Positions 7,396 through 17,919 of a stretch of DNA of 37,698 nucleotides are shown here, piece by piece. The position numbers were made by a program, and so were the translations under genes. The notes beneath the pieces were generated by a model that saw only the letters and a program-made list of their open reading frames with translations, did no database searches and had not been told where the DNA came from. Source of the stretch: an uncultured Ectothiorhodospiraceae bacterium (lineage in GTDB: Bacteria > Pseudomonadota > Gammaproteobacteria > JAABTG01); the NCBI GenBank assembly GCA_937867305.1, contig CALMKJ010000077.1, positions 1 to 37,698 of the forward strand. The letters are read 5' to 3'. The stretch's first letter is position 1, and each line of letters starts with the position of its first letter.

Positions 7396-8310
7396 ATGCC
7401 CGAGCACCGACCGGTTCTCCTGCGCGAGGTCATCGAGGCCCTCCGCCCCGGGGAGGGCGGTGTCTTCGTGGACTGCACCTTCGGTCGGGGAGGGCACGCC
7501 GGCGCCCTGCTCGAGCGGGTCGGCCCCGGGGGCCGGGTGATCGGGCTGGACCGCGACCCGGAGGCGGTGGCCGCGGCACTTCGCTGGGCAGAGACCGACC
7601 CGCGCCTGATCGTGTGCGCCGCCCCGTTCTCCGCGATCTCCCGCGAGGCCGCCGCCCTCGGCGTGTCCGGCAAGGTGGACGGCGTGCTCTTCGACCTCGG
7701 GGTCTCCTCGCCCCAGCTCGACGCCCCCGAGAGGGGCTTCAGCTTCCTGCGCGACGGCCCCCTGGACATGCGCATGGACCCCGGTGCCGGCCCCTCCGCC
7801 GCGCAGTGGCTCGACACGGCCGACGAGGCCGAGATCGTGCGCGTGCTGCGCAGCTACGGGGAGGAGCCGCAGGCACGCCGGATCGCCGCTGCGATCGTGC
7901 GCGCCCGCCCCATCGCCACCACGCGGGGGCTGGCCGAGGTCATCGAGCGGGCCGTGCCGCGCCGCGCCCGGGACCACCACCCGGCCACGCTCACCTTCCA
8001 GGCCATCCGGATCTTCCTGAACCGCGAGCTCGAAGAGCTCGACAACGCGTTGCCCCAGTGCCTGGACGTGCTGCGCCCCGGTGGCCGGCTGGCCGTCATC
8101 TCCTTCCACTCCCTGGAGGATCGCCGGGTCAAGCGCTTCATTCGTGACGAGGCCCGGGGTGACCCCTATCCCCGGGACCTGCCGGTGGCGGCCTCCGCGC
8201 TGCACCCCCGCCTGCACCCCGTCGGCCGCGCCATCCGTGCGACGGAGGACGAGGTGCGCGAGAACCCCCGGGCGCGCAGCGCCGTCCTGCGCGTGGCGGA
8301 GAAGCTCTGA
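7396..8310 (+). CDS. rsmH: 16S rRNA (cytosine1402-N4)-methyltransferase RsmH (MraW)
   Basis: RsmH methylates N4 of C1402 in 16S rRNA, the partner modification of RsmI. The 304-residue protein begins MPEHRPVLLREVIEAL. The SAM-binding motifs are VDCTFGRGGHAGALLERV (about residues 25-42) and VIGLDRDPEAV; GVLFDLGVSSPQLD, ERGFSFLRDGPLDMRMD, HPATLTFQAIRIFLNREL and GGRLAVISFHSLEDRRVKRF follow in the family order. The C-terminal NPRARSAVLRVAEK is typical. It sits 28 bases after mraZ and its TGA shares one base with the ftsL ATG (TGATG). Confidence 0.97.
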   Translation: MPEHRPVLLREVIEALRPGEGGVFVDCTFGRGGHAGALLERVGPGGRVIGLDRDPEAVAAALRWAETDPRLIVCAAPFSAISREAAALGVSGKVDGVLFDLGVSSPQLDAPERGFSFLRDGPLDMRMDPGAGPSAAQWLDTADEAEIVRVLRSYGEEPQARRIAAAIVRARPIATTRGLAEVIERAVPRRARDHHPATLTFQAIRIFLNRELEELDNALPQCLDVLRPGGRLAVISFHSLEDRRVKRFIRDEARGDPYPRDLPVAASALHPRLHPVGRAIRATEDEVRENPRARSAVLRVAEKL

Positions 8311-8585
8311 TGTGGGACCGGATCCGGGTCTGGCTGACCGTGGCGCTCGGGCTCGCCGTGTTCGTCTCCGCGGTGTCGGTCGTCTACGTGAAACACGCAT
8401 CGCGCAAGCTCTTCGTGGAGCTGCAGGCGCTCGAGCGCGCCCGTGACGGCCTCAACGTGGAGTGGGAGCAGCTGCACCTGGAGCAGAGCACCTGGGCGAC
8501 CCACGGGCGCATCGAGTCCATGGCCCGGGACCGGCTCGGGATGCAGGTGCCGGACGCCGGCTCCATCGTGCTGGTGAGGCCATGA
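8310..8585 (+). CDS. ftsL: Cell division protein FtsL
   Basis: FtsL is a bitopic inner-membrane protein which, with FtsB and FtsQ, activates FtsWI at the septum. The 91-residue product has a short cytoplasmic N-terminus (MWDRIRVW), one membrane segment (about residues 8-28, LTVALGLAVFVSAVSVVYV) and a periplasmic coiled-coil stretch (KLFVELQALERARDGLNVEWEQ), ending with ARDRLGMQVPD. Size and topology match the family (E. coli 121, many homologues 85-100). Its start overlaps the rsmH stop and its stop overlaps the ftsI ATG (ATGA). Confidence 0.93.
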   Translation: MWDRIRVWLTVALGLAVFVSAVSVVYVKHASRKLFVELQALERARDGLNVEWEQLHLEQSTWATHGRIESMARDRLGMQVPDAGSIVLVRP

Positions 8586-10327
8586 GACCGGACCCCGCCT
8601 TCGTCGCCTACCCCGGACGCCGGCTCTTCGTCCTGGCAGTCCTTTCGCTGCTCACGCTCGCGCTCCTCGGGCGCGCCCTCGGCCTCGTCCTGGTGGACGG
8701 GGAGTTCCTGCTGACCCAGGGGGACGCGCGGGCGCTGCGCACCGTCGCGGTGCCGACCCACCGGGGGATGATCCTGGACCGCAACGGCGAGCCCCTCGCG
8801 GCCAGCACCGCGGTGGAGTCGGTTTGGGTCAACCCGAAGGAGCTCGTGACCGCGCGCGAGCGCTGGGCGGAGCTCGCGCGGGCCCTGGGCATGAGCGCCA
8901 AGCACCTGGAGCAGCTCCTGTCCGGGCGGCTCAACCGCGAGTTCGTATACCTGCGCCGCCACCTCGAGCCGGGCCGCGCGGAGCAGGTGAAGGACCTGGG
9001 GATCGCCGGGGTCTACCTGCAGCGCGAGTACCGTCGCTACTACCCGACCGGCGAGGTCACGGGCCACGTGGTGGGCTTCACCGACGTGGACGACGTGGGC
9101 CAGGAGGGGATCGAGCTCGCCTACGACCACTGGCTGCGGGGGACCGCAGGGGCGAAGCGGGTGATCCGCGACGGCCGCGGGCGGATCGTCGAGGACGTGG
9201 AGAGCATCAAGGCCCCGCAGCCGGGCCGGGACCTCTACCTCAGCATCGACCGCCGCCTCCAGTACCTCGCCTACCGTGAGCTGAAGGCCGCCGTGAAGGA
9301 GCACCGGGCGCGGGGCGGGTCGGTGGTGATGCTGGACGCCCGTACGGGCGAGGTGCTGGCGATGGTGAACCAGCCGGCCTACAACCCGAACAACACCGCG
9401 GACCGCGTGGGTGCCAGGTTCCGCAACCGGGCGGTGACCGACGTCTTCGAGCCCGGCTCCACGGTCAAGCCTTTCACCGTCGCCGCCGGCCTGGAGGCGG
9501 GCACGATCCGGCCGGACACGATCATCGACACCAGCCCCGGCACGCTCAAGGTCGGCCGCCTGACGGTGCGTGACGTCCACAACTGCGGGGTGGTGGACGT
9601 GGGCGGCGTGATCCGGAAATCGAGCAACGTGGGGGCGACGAAGATCGCCCTCTCCATGCCCGCCCAGGCCCTGTGGCGCGTGTTCCACGGTGTGGGGTTC
9701 GGGCAGCCCACCGGCGGCGACTTCCCCGGCGAGGTCTTCGGCATCCTCACCGACCCGAAGCGCTGGGGCGAGGTGCACCGCGCCACGCTGTCCTACGGGT
9801 ACGGCCTGAACGTCACCGCCCTCCAGCTCGCCCGCTCCTACCTGGCCTTCGCCTCCGATGGCTTCCTGCCCCCGGTCACGGTGCTGCGGCGCGACGGGGT
9901 GGACCGGGGCCAGCCCGTGCTCTCGGCCCCGTCCGTGCGCCACGTGCGCCGCATGCTCGAGTCGGTCGCGGACGAGGGCGGTACGGGCACCAAAGCCCGG
10001 GCCGTGGGCTACCGTGTGGGCGGCAAGACCGGCACGGCCAAGAAGACCGCCGACGGTCACTACGCGAGCAACCGCTACCTCGCCCTCTTCTCGGGTCTCG
10101 CCCCGGTCAGCGCTCCGCGGCTGGTGATGGTGGCCACCATCGACGAGCCCTCGGGTGACGCCTACTACGGGGGCCAGGTGGCGGCGCCAGTGTTCGGGCG
10201 GATCGTGGGCGAGGCCCTGCGCATCCTGGGCGTGCCGCCCGACGACACCGGTGCGGTACCCCAGCGCCTGGCGCTGCACTCCGACGCGCTGGCGGCCCGC
10301 ACGCCGCCCGCAGGGGGAGGGCTCTAG
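8582..10327 (+). CDS. ftsI: Septal peptidoglycan transpeptidase FtsI (PBP3)
   Basis: FtsI cross-links septal peptidoglycan and works with the glycosyltransferase FtsW. The 581-residue product has one N-terminal membrane anchor (about residues 14-38), the dimerisation/pedestal domain with RGMILDRNGEPLAAS, and the transpeptidase domain with STVK (catalytic Ser293), SSN (347-349) and KTGT (482-485). E. coli PBP3 has the same layout in 588 residues. The ATG at 8582 overlaps the ftsL TGA by 4 bases (ATGA). The stop is 2 bases before the murE GTG. Confidence 0.97.
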   Translation: MRPDPAFVAYPGRRLFVLAVLSLLTLALLGRALGLVLVDGEFLLTQGDARALRTVAVPTHRGMILDRNGEPLAASTAVESVWVNPKELVTARERWAELARALGMSAKHLEQLLSGRLNREFVYLRRHLEPGRAEQVKDLGIAGVYLQREYRRYYPTGEVTGHVVGFTDVDDVGQEGIELAYDHWLRGTAGAKRVIRDGRGRIVEDVESIKAPQPGRDLYLSIDRRLQYLAYRELKAAVKEHRARGGSVVMLDARTGEVLAMVNQPAYNPNNTADRVGARFRNRAVTDVFEPGSTVKPFTVAAGLEAGTIRPDTIIDTSPGTLKVGRLTVRDVHNCGVVDVGGVIRKSSNVGATKIALSMPAQALWRVFHGVGFGQPTGGDFPGEVFGILTDPKRWGEVHRATLSYGYGLNVTALQLARSYLAFASDGFLPPVTVLRRDGVDRGQPVLSAPSVRHVRRMLESVADEGGTGTKARAVGYRVGGKTGTAKKTADGHYASNRYLALFSGLAPVSAPRLVMVATIDEPSGDAYYGGQVAAPVFGRIVGEALRILGVPPDDTGAVPQRLALHSDALAARTPPAGGGL

Positions 10328-10329
10328 AG

Positions 10330-11841
10330 GTGACGGCACCGATGCAGCCGACGCCAACGAGCCTCGCCGCCCTGCTGCGCGGCCTGGTGGAGCTGCCGGA
10401 GGGTGGCCCCGAGGTCACCGGGCTCGCCCTCGACAGCCGGGAGGTGCGCCCGGGAGACCTGTTCTTCGCCCTGACCGGCAGCGCCACCGACGGCCGGCGG
10501 TTCGTCGACGACGCGCTCGCCCGCGGGGCCCGCGCCGTGGTCGAGGAGGCCCTGGTCGCGGCGGTGGCCGAGCGCGCGGGGGTGCCCATCGTCGGGGTCC
10601 CCGACCTGCAGCGGCGCGTGGGGCTGGTGGCGGACCGCTTCTTCGGCCACCCTTCGGCGGACCTCTGGGTGGCCGGCGTCACCGGGACGAACGGCAAGAC
10701 CACGGTGAGCCACCTGATCGCCCAGGCCCTGACCACGCACGGGGCGCCGCTCGGCGGCGAGCCCTGCGGCGTCCTCGGGACGCTCGGCTACGGCGTCTTC
10801 GGCGAGCTTCACCCGGGCCGCCACACCACCCCCGACGCCATCACCGTGCACCGGCTCCTGGCCGACTTCCGGGGCCGGGGGGTGCGCCACGTGGCCATGG
10901 AGGTGTCCTCCCACGCACTCGACCAGGGGCGGGTGAGCGGCGTTGCCTTCGACGTGGCGATCTTCACCAACCTGACCCGCGACCACCTGGATTACCACGG
11001 CGACCTGAAGACCTACGGCGAGGCGAAGCTGCGCCTGTTCGAGCTCCAGGGCCTGGGGGCCGCGGTCGTGAACCTGGACGACCCCTTCAGCGCGTCGATC
11101 CTGGGGCGCCTGGCGCCCGGGGCCGAATCCCTCGGCTACAGCCTCCGCGACGAGCCCCGGGCCCGGGTGCGCGCCCGCAGCCTGGAGATCGGGCCCCAGG
11201 GCGTGCGCATGGAGGTCGTGACGCCGGTGGGCGAGGGCGTCCTCGCGAGCCCGCTCCTCGGGCGCTTCAACGCCGGCAACCTGCTCGCCGCCCTGGGGGC
11301 CCTGGTGACTCTGCCGGTGCCGCTGCCCCGGTTGCTGGAGGGCCTCGGCCAGGCCCGGCCGGTGGCCGGCAGGATGGAGCGCCACGGGGGCCAGGGGGGC
11401 CAGCCGCTCGTGGTCATCGATTACGCCCACACGCCGGACGCCCTGCAGAGCGTGCTCGCCACCCTGCGGGAGCAGACCCGCGGTCGGCTCACCTGTGTCT
11501 TCGGCTGCGGCGGCGAGCGCGACCGGGGCAAGCGCCCGGAGATGGGCGCGGTGGCCGAGCGCCTCGCCGACGAGGTGATCGTCACCGACGACAACCCCCG
11601 GCGCGAGGACGGTGCGGTCATCGTCGCCGACATCCTCGCGGGCATGGCGTGGCCCGACCGTGCCCGGGTGCAGCGGGACCGGGAGCGGGCCATCGCCCTG
11701 GCGCTCGCGGAGGCGGGGAGCGAGGACGTGGTCCTGGTGGCCGGCAAGGGCCACGAGGACTACCAGGAAGTCAACGGCGTGCGCCGCCCCTACAGCGACC
11801 AGGCCGTGGTCGGCGTGCTGCTCGCGGAGCGGCGCTCGTGA
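10330..11841 (+). CDS. murE: UDP-MurNAc-tripeptide synthetase MurE (meso-DAP adding)
   Basis: MurE adds the third amino acid to UDP-MurNAc-L-Ala-D-Glu in the cytoplasm, using ATP. The 503-residue protein has the three Mur-ligase domains: N-terminal UDP-binding (LALDSREVRPGDLFFAL), central ATPase with GTNGKTT at residues 119-125 (Lys123) and TNLTRDHLDYHGDLKTYGEAK, and the C-terminal domain with DYAHTPDALQSVL and GCGGERDRGKRP. The DNPR motif at 421-424 is the signature for meso-diaminopimelate over lysine. The GTG at 10330 is preferred; an ATG four codons on is possible. Confidence 0.97.
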   Translation: MTAPMQPTPTSLAALLRGLVELPEGGPEVTGLALDSREVRPGDLFFALTGSATDGRRFVDDALARGARAVVEEALVAAVAERAGVPIVGVPDLQRRVGLVADRFFGHPSADLWVAGVTGTNGKTTVSHLIAQALTTHGAPLGGEPCGVLGTLGYGVFGELHPGRHTTPDAITVHRLLADFRGRGVRHVAMEVSSHALDQGRVSGVAFDVAIFTNLTRDHLDYHGDLKTYGEAKLRLFELQGLGAAVVNLDDPFSASILGRLAPGAESLGYSLRDEPRARVRARSLEIGPQGVRMEVVTPVGEGVLASPLLGRFNAGNLLAALGALVTLPVPLPRLLEGLGQARPVAGRMERHGGQGGQPLVVIDYAHTPDALQSVLATLREQTRGRLTCVFGCGGERDRGKRPEMGAVAERLADEVIVTDDNPRREDGAVIVADILAGMAWPDRARVQRDRERAIALALAEAGSEDVVLVAGKGHEDYQEVNGVRRPYSDQAVVGVLLAERRS

Positions 11842-13178
11842 TCCGGCTCGGCACCCGCGAGGCGGCGGACCTCCTGGGCGGAACGCTCACGGGTGCGGAC
11901 GTGCCTTTCGAGGGCTGCGGGATGGACACCCGCACCCTGCCGGCGGGCGCGCTCTTCGTCGCGCTGCCGGGCACCCGGGTCGACGGTCACGATTTCGTGG
12001 AGCGCGCCCGGGAGTGCGGCGCCGCCGCGGCGCTCGTGTCCCGGCCGGTCGCCACCCCGCTGCCCGTGATCCGGGTGGTCGACACGCGCGAGGCCCTCGG
12101 CCGGCTCGCCGCCCACTGGCGGGGCCGCTTCCGGATCCCCCTGGTGGGTGTGACCGGGAGCAACGGCAAGACCACGGTCAAGGAGATGACCGCGGCGGTC
12201 CTGCGGGGCGTCGGCCCGACGCTGGCGACCGAAGGCAACCTGAACAACGACATCGGCGTGCCCCTCACGCTCGCGCGGCTCGGCCCCGAGCACCGCTTTG
12301 CGGTGGTGGAGATGGGTGCGAACCACCCGGGTGAGATCGCCGGTCTCTGCGCGATCGCCCGGCCGCGGGTCGGCGTGGTGACCCACTGCGCGCCCGCCCA
12401 CCTCGAAGGATTCGGCAGCGTGGAGGGCGTCGCCCGGGCCAAGGGCGAGCTGTTCGCGGCCCTGCCCGCCGACGGCACGGCGGTCGTCAACGCCGACGAC
12501 GCCTACGCCGGACTCTGGATTCGGACCTCCGCCGCCGGCCGGCGGCTCACCTTCGGGCTCGAGGCGGTGGCCGACGTCACCGGGCGCTGGGAGCCGCGGG
12601 ACACCGGCAGCCAGGTGCACCTGGTGACGCCGGCGGGCGAGGCGGACCTGCGCCTGGCCCTGCCCGGGCGGCACAACGTGATGAACGCCCTGGCCGCGGC
12701 CGCCGTGGCCCTGGCCCTCGACGTGCCCCTGGACGCAGTAGTCCGGGGCCTCGAGTCGGTGCGCCCGGTACGGGGCCGCCTGCAGGTCCGCGAGGCCCGG
12801 GGTCTGCGGGTCCTCGACGACACCTACAACGCCAACCCGGGCTCGGTCGCGGCGGCGCTGGCCGTGCTCGCCACCTCTCCGGGCCGGCGCTGGCTCGTGC
12901 TCGGCGACATGGGCGAGCTGGGCGCGGAGTCGGCGGAGCTCCACCGGCGGATGGGCCGGCTCGCCCGCGAGGCGGGGGTGGACCGTCTGTGGACGCTGGG
13001 GGCCCTCGCGGCCCTCGCGGCGGAGTCCTTCGGGGAGGGTGGGCGCTCGTTCCCGAGCCACGCCGCGCTGGCCGAGGCGCTGCGCACCGAGGCCGGGCCG
13101 CCGGCCACGATCCTGGTCAAGGGTTCCCGCTCCATGACCATGGAGCGGGTGGTCGAAGCCCTGGTGGGAGGGGGCTAG
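11838..13178 (+). CDS. murF: UDP-MurNAc-tripeptide--D-Ala-D-Ala ligase MurF
   Basis: MurF adds the D-Ala-D-Ala dipeptide made by Ddl, finishing the UDP-MurNAc-pentapeptide. The 446-residue protein shows GMDTRTLPAGALFVALPG at the N-terminus, GSNGKTT at residues 107-113 (Lys111), EGNLNNDIGVPLTLARL and VVEMGANHPGEIAGL, GRHNVMNALAAAAVAL, and in the C domain DDTYNANPGSVAAAL and VLGDMGELG. The GTG start at 11838 overlaps the murE TGA (GTGA). Three bases separate its stop from mraY, whose ribosome site GGAGGGGG lies in the murF end. Confidence 0.97.
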   Translation: MIRLGTREAADLLGGTLTGADVPFEGCGMDTRTLPAGALFVALPGTRVDGHDFVERARECGAAAALVSRPVATPLPVIRVVDTREALGRLAAHWRGRFRIPLVGVTGSNGKTTVKEMTAAVLRGVGPTLATEGNLNNDIGVPLTLARLGPEHRFAVVEMGANHPGEIAGLCAIARPRVGVVTHCAPAHLEGFGSVEGVARAKGELFAALPADGTAVVNADDAYAGLWIRTSAAGRRLTFGLEAVADVTGRWEPRDTGSQVHLVTPAGEADLRLALPGRHNVMNALAAAAVALALDVPLDAVVRGLESVRPVRGRLQVREARGLRVLDDTYNANPGSVAAALAVLATSPGRRWLVLGDMGELGAESAELHRRMGRLAREAGVDRLWTLGALAALAAESFGEGGRSFPSHAALAEALRTEAGPPATILVKGSRSMTMERVVEALVGGG

Positions 13179-13181
13179 CGA

Positions 13182-14264
13182 ATGTTGCTCTGGCTTGCCG
13201 AGCTGCTGTCCCATCAGTACCGGGGCTTTCACGTCTTCCAGTACCTGACGCTGCGGGCCGTCCTCGGCGTCCTGACCGCGCTGGTGATCTCGCTGCTGGT
13301 GGGGCCGCGGATGATCCGGCGCCTCAGCCGCCACCAGATCGGCCAGACGGTGCGCGACGACGGGCCCCAGACCCACCTGTCGAAGGCCGGCACGCCCACC
13401 ATGGGGGGCGCGCTCATCCTGGTGGCGATCGCCGCGACCACCCTGCTCTGGGCCGACCTCGGCAACCGGCGGGTCTGGGTCGCCCTGGTGGTGACGGTCC
13501 TGTTCGGGGCGGTGGGCTGGGCGGACGATTACATCAAGCTGGTCGCCAGGAACCCCCGCGGCCTGCCGGCCCGCTGGAAGTACTTCTGGCAGTCGGTGAT
13601 CGGACTGGCCGCCGCGGTGTTCCTCTACGTCACCGCGGCCGTGCCCGCCGACACCGCGCTCATCGTGCCCCTGTTCAAGAACATCGTCGTCGACCTCGGC
13701 TGGTGGTTCATCCCCCTCACCTACCTGGTCGTGGTGGGGAGCAGCAACGCGGTGAACCTGACCGACGGGCTCGACGGCCTCGCCATCATGCCCACCGTGC
13801 TGGTGGGGGGGGCGCTCGGTATCTTCGCCTACGTAATGGGCAACGCCCAGTTCACCCAGTACCTCGGCTTCCCGCTGGTGCCTGGCGCGGGCGAACTCGT
13901 GGTGCTGTGCGGGGCGATCGTGGGTGCCGGCCTCGGTTTCCTCTGGTTCAACACCTACCCGGCCCAGGTCTTCATGGGCGACGTGGGGGCCCTCGCCCTC
14001 GGCGCCGCCCTCGGCATCATCGCCGTGCTGGTGCGTCAGGAGCTGGTCCTGGTCGTCATGGGCGGGGTCTTCGTGATGGAGACCCTGTCCGTCATCCTGC
14101 AGGTCGCGTCCTTCAAGCTGACCGGGCGCCGGATCTTCCGCATGGCGCCCCTGCACCACCACTTCGAGCTCGCGGGCTGGCCCGAACCGCGCGTGATCGT
14201 CCGCTTCTGGATCGTCACCGTGATCCTGGTCCTGGCCGGGCTCGCCACGCTGAAGGTCCGGTGA
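13182..14264 (+). CDS. mraY: Phospho-MurNAc-pentapeptide translocase MraY
   Basis: MraY transfers phospho-MurNAc-pentapeptide to undecaprenyl phosphate, making lipid I at the inner face of the inner membrane. The 360-residue polytopic protein (about ten membrane segments) is exactly the E. coli length. Catalytic Asp residues align at the same numbers as in E. coli: D115-D116 in WADDYIKL and D267 in [11 protein letters not shown]. Also seen are [10 protein letters not shown], the early loop [11 protein letters not shown], and [16 protein letters not shown] at 13182; the stop overlaps the murD GTG (GTGA). Confidence 0.98.
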   Translation: MLLWLAELLSHQYRGFHVFQYLTLRAVLGVLTALVISLLVGPRMIRRLSRHQIGQTVRDDGPQTHLSKAGTPTMGGALILVAIAATTLLWADLGNRRVWVALVVTVLFGAVGWADDYIKLVARNPRGLPARWKYFWQSVIGLAAAVFLYVTAAVPADTALIVPLFKNIVVDLGWWFIPLTYLVVVGSSNAVNLTDGLDGLAIMPTVLVGGALGIFAYVMGNAQFTQYLGFPLVPGAGELVVLCGAIVGAGLGFLWFNTYPAQVFMGDVGALALGAALGIIAVLVRQELVLVVMGGVFVMETLSVILQVASFKLTGRRIFRMAPLHHHFELAGWPEPRVIVRFWIVTVILVLAGLATLKVR

Positions 14265-15658
14265 GCGAGATGGAAGGCCCACGCGTCGACTCCTCCCCTC
14301 GCACCCTCCCGGGCGACCCCGCCCGGCCGGGGCCCACCGTGGTGGTCGGTCTCGGCAAGACCGGGCTGTCGTGCGTGCGTTACCTCGCCCGGCGCGGCCT
14401 GCCCTTCGAGGTGCTCGACACCCGTGCCGCGCCTCCCGGTCTCGAGGCCCTGGGGCGCGAGCTCCCCGGCGTCGAGCCGGTGCTGGGTCCCCTGGACCCC
14501 GAGCGGCTGCGCCGGGCGTCCCGCATCGTGCTGAGCCCCGGTGTGCCGCGCCGCCAGCCGGCGGTGGCTGCCGCGCTCGCCGCCGGGGTGCCGGTGGTGG
14601 GCGACATCGAGCTGTTCGCGCACGAGGCCACGGCGCCGGTGGTCGCGATCACCGGCTCGAACGGCAAGAGCACGGTGACGACGCTGATGGGCGACATGGC
14701 CCGGGACCAGGGCCGCGACGTGCGTGTGGGGGCGAACCTGGGGACGCCGGCCCTCGACCTGCTCGGGGACCGGGAGCCCGACCTCTACGTGCTCGAGCTC
14801 TCCAGCTTCCAGTTGGAGACCACCGACTCCCTGGACGCGGCGGTGGCCACCGTGCTCAACGTGAGCCCCGACCACATGGACCGCTACGACTCGGTGGGCG
14901 ACTACGCCGCGGCCAAGGCGCGGGTGTTCCGGGGCACGGGGACGATGGTCCTGAACCGGGACGACCCTTGGGTCGTGGGCATGGCCACTGCGGGCCGCCC
15001 CACCGTGGGGTTCACCCTGCGCGCCCCGCAGCCGGGCGACTTCGGGCTGCTCGACCACGCCGGCGAGCCGTGGCTCGCGCGGGGCGGTGAGCCGCTGCTG
15101 CCCGAGGCGGAGCTGCGGATCCGGGGGCGCCACAACACCGCCAACGCCCTCGCCGCGCTTGCCCTCGGGGAGGTCGTCGGGCTCTCCCGCCCGGGAATGC
15201 TCGAGACGCTGCGTCGCTTCCCCGGTCTCGCCCACCGCTGCCAGTGGGTGGCGGCGTCCGGTGGCGTGGACTGGTACAACGACTCGAAGGGCACGAACGT
15301 GGGGGCAACCGTCGCCGCGGTCCAGGGGCTGCGGCCCCGGGGGCAGGTGGTCCTCATCGCCGGTGGTGACGGCAAGGGCGCGGACTTCAGTTCCCTGCGC
15401 GAGGTCCTCCCGGGCCTGGTGCGGGCGGTGGTGCTGATCGGCCGGGACGGGCCCCGGATCGGTGAGGCGCTCGCGGGGGCCCTGCCGACCGTCTCCGCCG
15501 CGGACATGGCCGGGGCGGTGGCCGAGTGCCGGCGCCTCGCGGAGCCCGGGGACGCGGTGCTCCTGTCGCCCGCCTGCGCGAGCTTCGACATGTTCCGCAG
15601 CTACGAGCACCGGGGCGAGGTCTTCGTCGAGGCCGTGCGCCGGGAGTTGGGGGCGTGA
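14261..15658 (+). CDS. murD: UDP-MurNAc-L-alanine--D-glutamate ligase MurD
   Basis: MurD adds D-Glu to UDP-MurNAc-L-Ala. The 465-residue protein has an N-terminal Rossmann domain ([21 protein letters not shown]), the ATPase site GSNGKST at residues 132-138 (Lys136), [34 protein letters not shown], and the C domain with [28 protein letters not shown] and [19 protein letters not shown]. Length is slightly above E. coli (438) because of a polar N-terminal extension of about 25 residues. The GTG at 14261 (GTGA overlap with mraY) is preferred; the ATG at 14270 is an alternative. Confidence 0.97.
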   Translation: MSEMEGPRVDSSPRTLPGDPARPGPTVVVGLGKTGLSCVRYLARRGLPFEVLDTRAAPPGLEALGRELPGVEPVLGPLDPERLRRASRIVLSPGVPRRQPAVAAALAAGVPVVGDIELFAHEATAPVVAITGSNGKSTVTTLMGDMARDQGRDVRVGANLGTPALDLLGDREPDLYVLELSSFQLETTDSLDAAVATVLNVSPDHMDRYDSVGDYAAAKARVFRGTGTMVLNRDDPWVVGMATAGRPTVGFTLRAPQPGDFGLLDHAGEPWLARGGEPLLPEAELRIRGRHNTANALAALALGEVVGLSRPGMLETLRRFPGLAHRCQWVAASGGVDWYNDSKGTNVGATVAAVQGLRPRGQVVLIAGGDGKGADFSSLREVLPGLVRAVVLIGRDGPRIGEALAGALPTVSAADMAGAVAECRRLAEPGDAVLLSPACASFDMFRSYEHRGEVFVEAVRRELGA

Positions 15659-16827
15659 GGAAGCTCGCCGTAGCCGGGGCCGTGCCCGCCAGCGAGGCGC
15701 CCGCGCGCCATTCGCTCGCGGACCGGCACGACCTCTGGCTGATGGGCGCGCTCGCCGCGATCCTGACGCTCGGTCTCGTGATGGTGGCCTCGGCCTCCAT
15801 CGCGCTCGCCGACCGGCAGACGGGGCAGCCGCTCTACTACCTCTGGCGCCAGCTGGGGTACACCGGTGCCGGTGTCCTGCTGATGGCGCTGACGACCCGC
15901 ATCCCGCTCGCCCGCTGGCGCGCCCACGGCCCGCTGCTGCTGTTCGCGAGCGTGGTGCTGCTCGGGCTGGTCCTCGTTCCCGGGGTCGGCCGCGAGGTGA
16001 ACGGCAGCTACCGCTGGATCCCGCTCGGCCCCATCAACATGCAGCCCTCCGAGCTGGCCAAGTTGTTCATGATCCTGTTCCTCGCCGGCTACCTGGTGCG
16101 CCGCGGGCACGAGGTGCGCGCCCGCTTCAGCGGCTTTGCCAAGCCCATGGCGCTGCTCGTGGGCATCTCCGGGCTGCTCCTGATGGAGCCGGACTACGGC
16201 GCGACGGCGGTGCTCTTCGCGACCACCCTGGGCATGCTCTTCCTCGGCGGGGTCCCCCTCGTGCTGTTCCTCGGCTGGGTCGCCGCCGGACTCGGGGTGA
16301 TGGTGGCGATGGTGCTGCTCGCGCCCTACCGGCTGCAGCGCCTGACCACCTTCATGGACCCCTGGGTCGACCCCTTCAACACCGGGTTCCAGCTGACCCA
16401 GGCCCTGATCGCCGTCGGCCGCGGCCAGTGGCTCGGGGTGGGGCTCGGAGGCAGCGTCCAGAAGCTCTTCTACCTCCCGGAGGCCCACACCGACTTCCTG
16501 GTCGCGGTGCTCGCCGAGGAACTGGGACTGCTCGGGGTGTCGGTCGTCGTGGGGCTCTTCGCGTTCGTGGTCCTGCGCGCCTTCCAGCTCGCGCGCCAGG
16601 CCGAGGACCGCGAGGACCCGTTCGCCGCGTACGTGGGCTACGGCATCGGCCTCTCCCTCGCCCTGCAGGCCCTGGTGAACGTGGGGGTGAACCTGGGCGC
16701 GCTCCCCACCAAAGGGCTGACGCTGCCCCTCATGAGCTACGGCGGCTCGAGCATGCTCGTGAACTGCCTGGCGGCCGGACTGCTCCTGCGCCTGGCGCAC
16801 GAGCAGCGGCTGGGAGGCGCGCGGTGA
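15655..16827 (+). CDS. ftsW: Septal peptidoglycan polymerase FtsW (SEDS family)
   Basis: FtsW polymerises lipid II at the septum together with FtsI. The 390-residue protein has about ten membrane segments, beginning at about residue 25 (LMGALAAILTLGLVMVASAS). SEDS motifs: GVGREVNGSYRWIPLGPINMQ-type loop followed by PSELAKLFMILFLAGY, DYGATAVL, the periplasmic loop PWVDPFNTGFQLTQALIAVG, and AHTDFLVAVLAEELGLLG with the conserved Asp needed for polymerase activity. The end has GLTLPLMSYGGSSMLVNC. The GTG start overlaps the murD TGA (GTGA); its stop overlaps the murG GTG the same way. Confidence 0.97.
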   Translation: MRKLAVAGAVPASEAPARHSLADRHDLWLMGALAAILTLGLVMVASASIALADRQTGQPLYYLWRQLGYTGAGVLLMALTTRIPLARWRAHGPLLLFASVVLLGLVLVPGVGREVNGSYRWIPLGPINMQPSELAKLFMILFLAGYLVRRGHEVRARFSGFAKPMALLVGISGLLLMEPDYGATAVLFATTLGMLFLGGVPLVLFLGWVAAGLGVMVAMVLLAPYRLQRLTTFMDPWVDPFNTGFQLTQALIAVGRGQWLGVGLGGSVQKLFYLPEAHTDFLVAVLAEELGLLGVSVVVGLFAFVVLRAFQLARQAEDREDPFAAYVGYGIGLSLALQALVNVGVNLGALPTKGLTLPLMSYGGSSMLVNCLAAGLLLRLAHEQRLGGAR

Positions 16828-17919
16828 GCGGACCCGTGACGACCACCCCTGCACGCTCCGTCCTGGTGATGGCCGGCGGCACCGGAGGCCACGTCTACCC
16901 GGCGCTCGCGGTGGCCGACCACCTGCGCAGCCAGGGCCAGCGGGTGGAGTGGCTGGGGACGGCCGCGGGGCTGGAGTCCCGGGTGGCGCCCGCCCACGGC
17001 TTCGCCTTGCACCCCATCGACGTGGCGGGGCTCCGTGGCAAGGGCGGGGCGGCCTGGCTCGCCGCGCCGGTTCGCCTGGCGCGGGCGCTCGTCCAGGCAT
17101 GGCGATTGGTGGGCGCGTCGCGGCCCGACGCCGTCCTCGGCCTCGGCGGGTTCGTCAGCGGGCCCGGCGGGCTGGCGGCGTGGCTGCGCGGCCGCCCCCT
17201 CGTGATCCACGAGCAGAACGCGGTGCCGGGACTGACCAACCGGCTGCTCTCGCGCGTGGCCCGTGTGGTGCTGGAAGCCTTCCCCGGCAGCTTCCCCGCC
17301 CGCGTGCGTGCCCGGCACACGGGCAACCCGGTGCGCGCCGCGCTCGCCGCGGTCCCGGCGCCGGAGGCCCGTCTGGCGGGACGCGACGGCCCCCTGCGCC
17401 TGCTGGTCCTCGGCGGCAGCCAGGGCGCCCGTGCCCTCAACGAGGCCGTGCCGGCCGCCCTGGCGGTGCTGCCCGACCCCGGTGCGGTCACCGTGTGGCA
17501 CCAGGCCGGCCCGGCGCAGCTGGAGGCCGCGCGCGAGGCCTACGCGCGGGCCGGCGTGCCGGTGCGCCTGGCCGGCTTCATCGAGGACATGGCCGAGGCC
17601 TACGCCTGGGCCGACCTGGTCCTCTGCCGCGCAGGGGCGATGACCCTGGCGGAGCTGTGGACCGTGGGGCTCGGGGCGGTTCTGGTGCCGTTTCCCTTCG
17701 CGGTGGACGACCACCAGAGCCACAACGCCCGCTACGCCGCCGAGCGGGGGGCGGCGATCGTGGTGCCCCAGCCGGAACTCTCGGCCGAGCGCCTGGCCCG
17801 GCTGCTGGGCGAGCTGGCCGGGGACCGGGGGCGGGTCCTCGCTCTGGCCCGGGCGGCCCGCGCCCTGGCGGTCCCCGACGCGGCGGAGCGGGTGGCCCGC
17901 GCCTGCCTGGAGGTGTGCG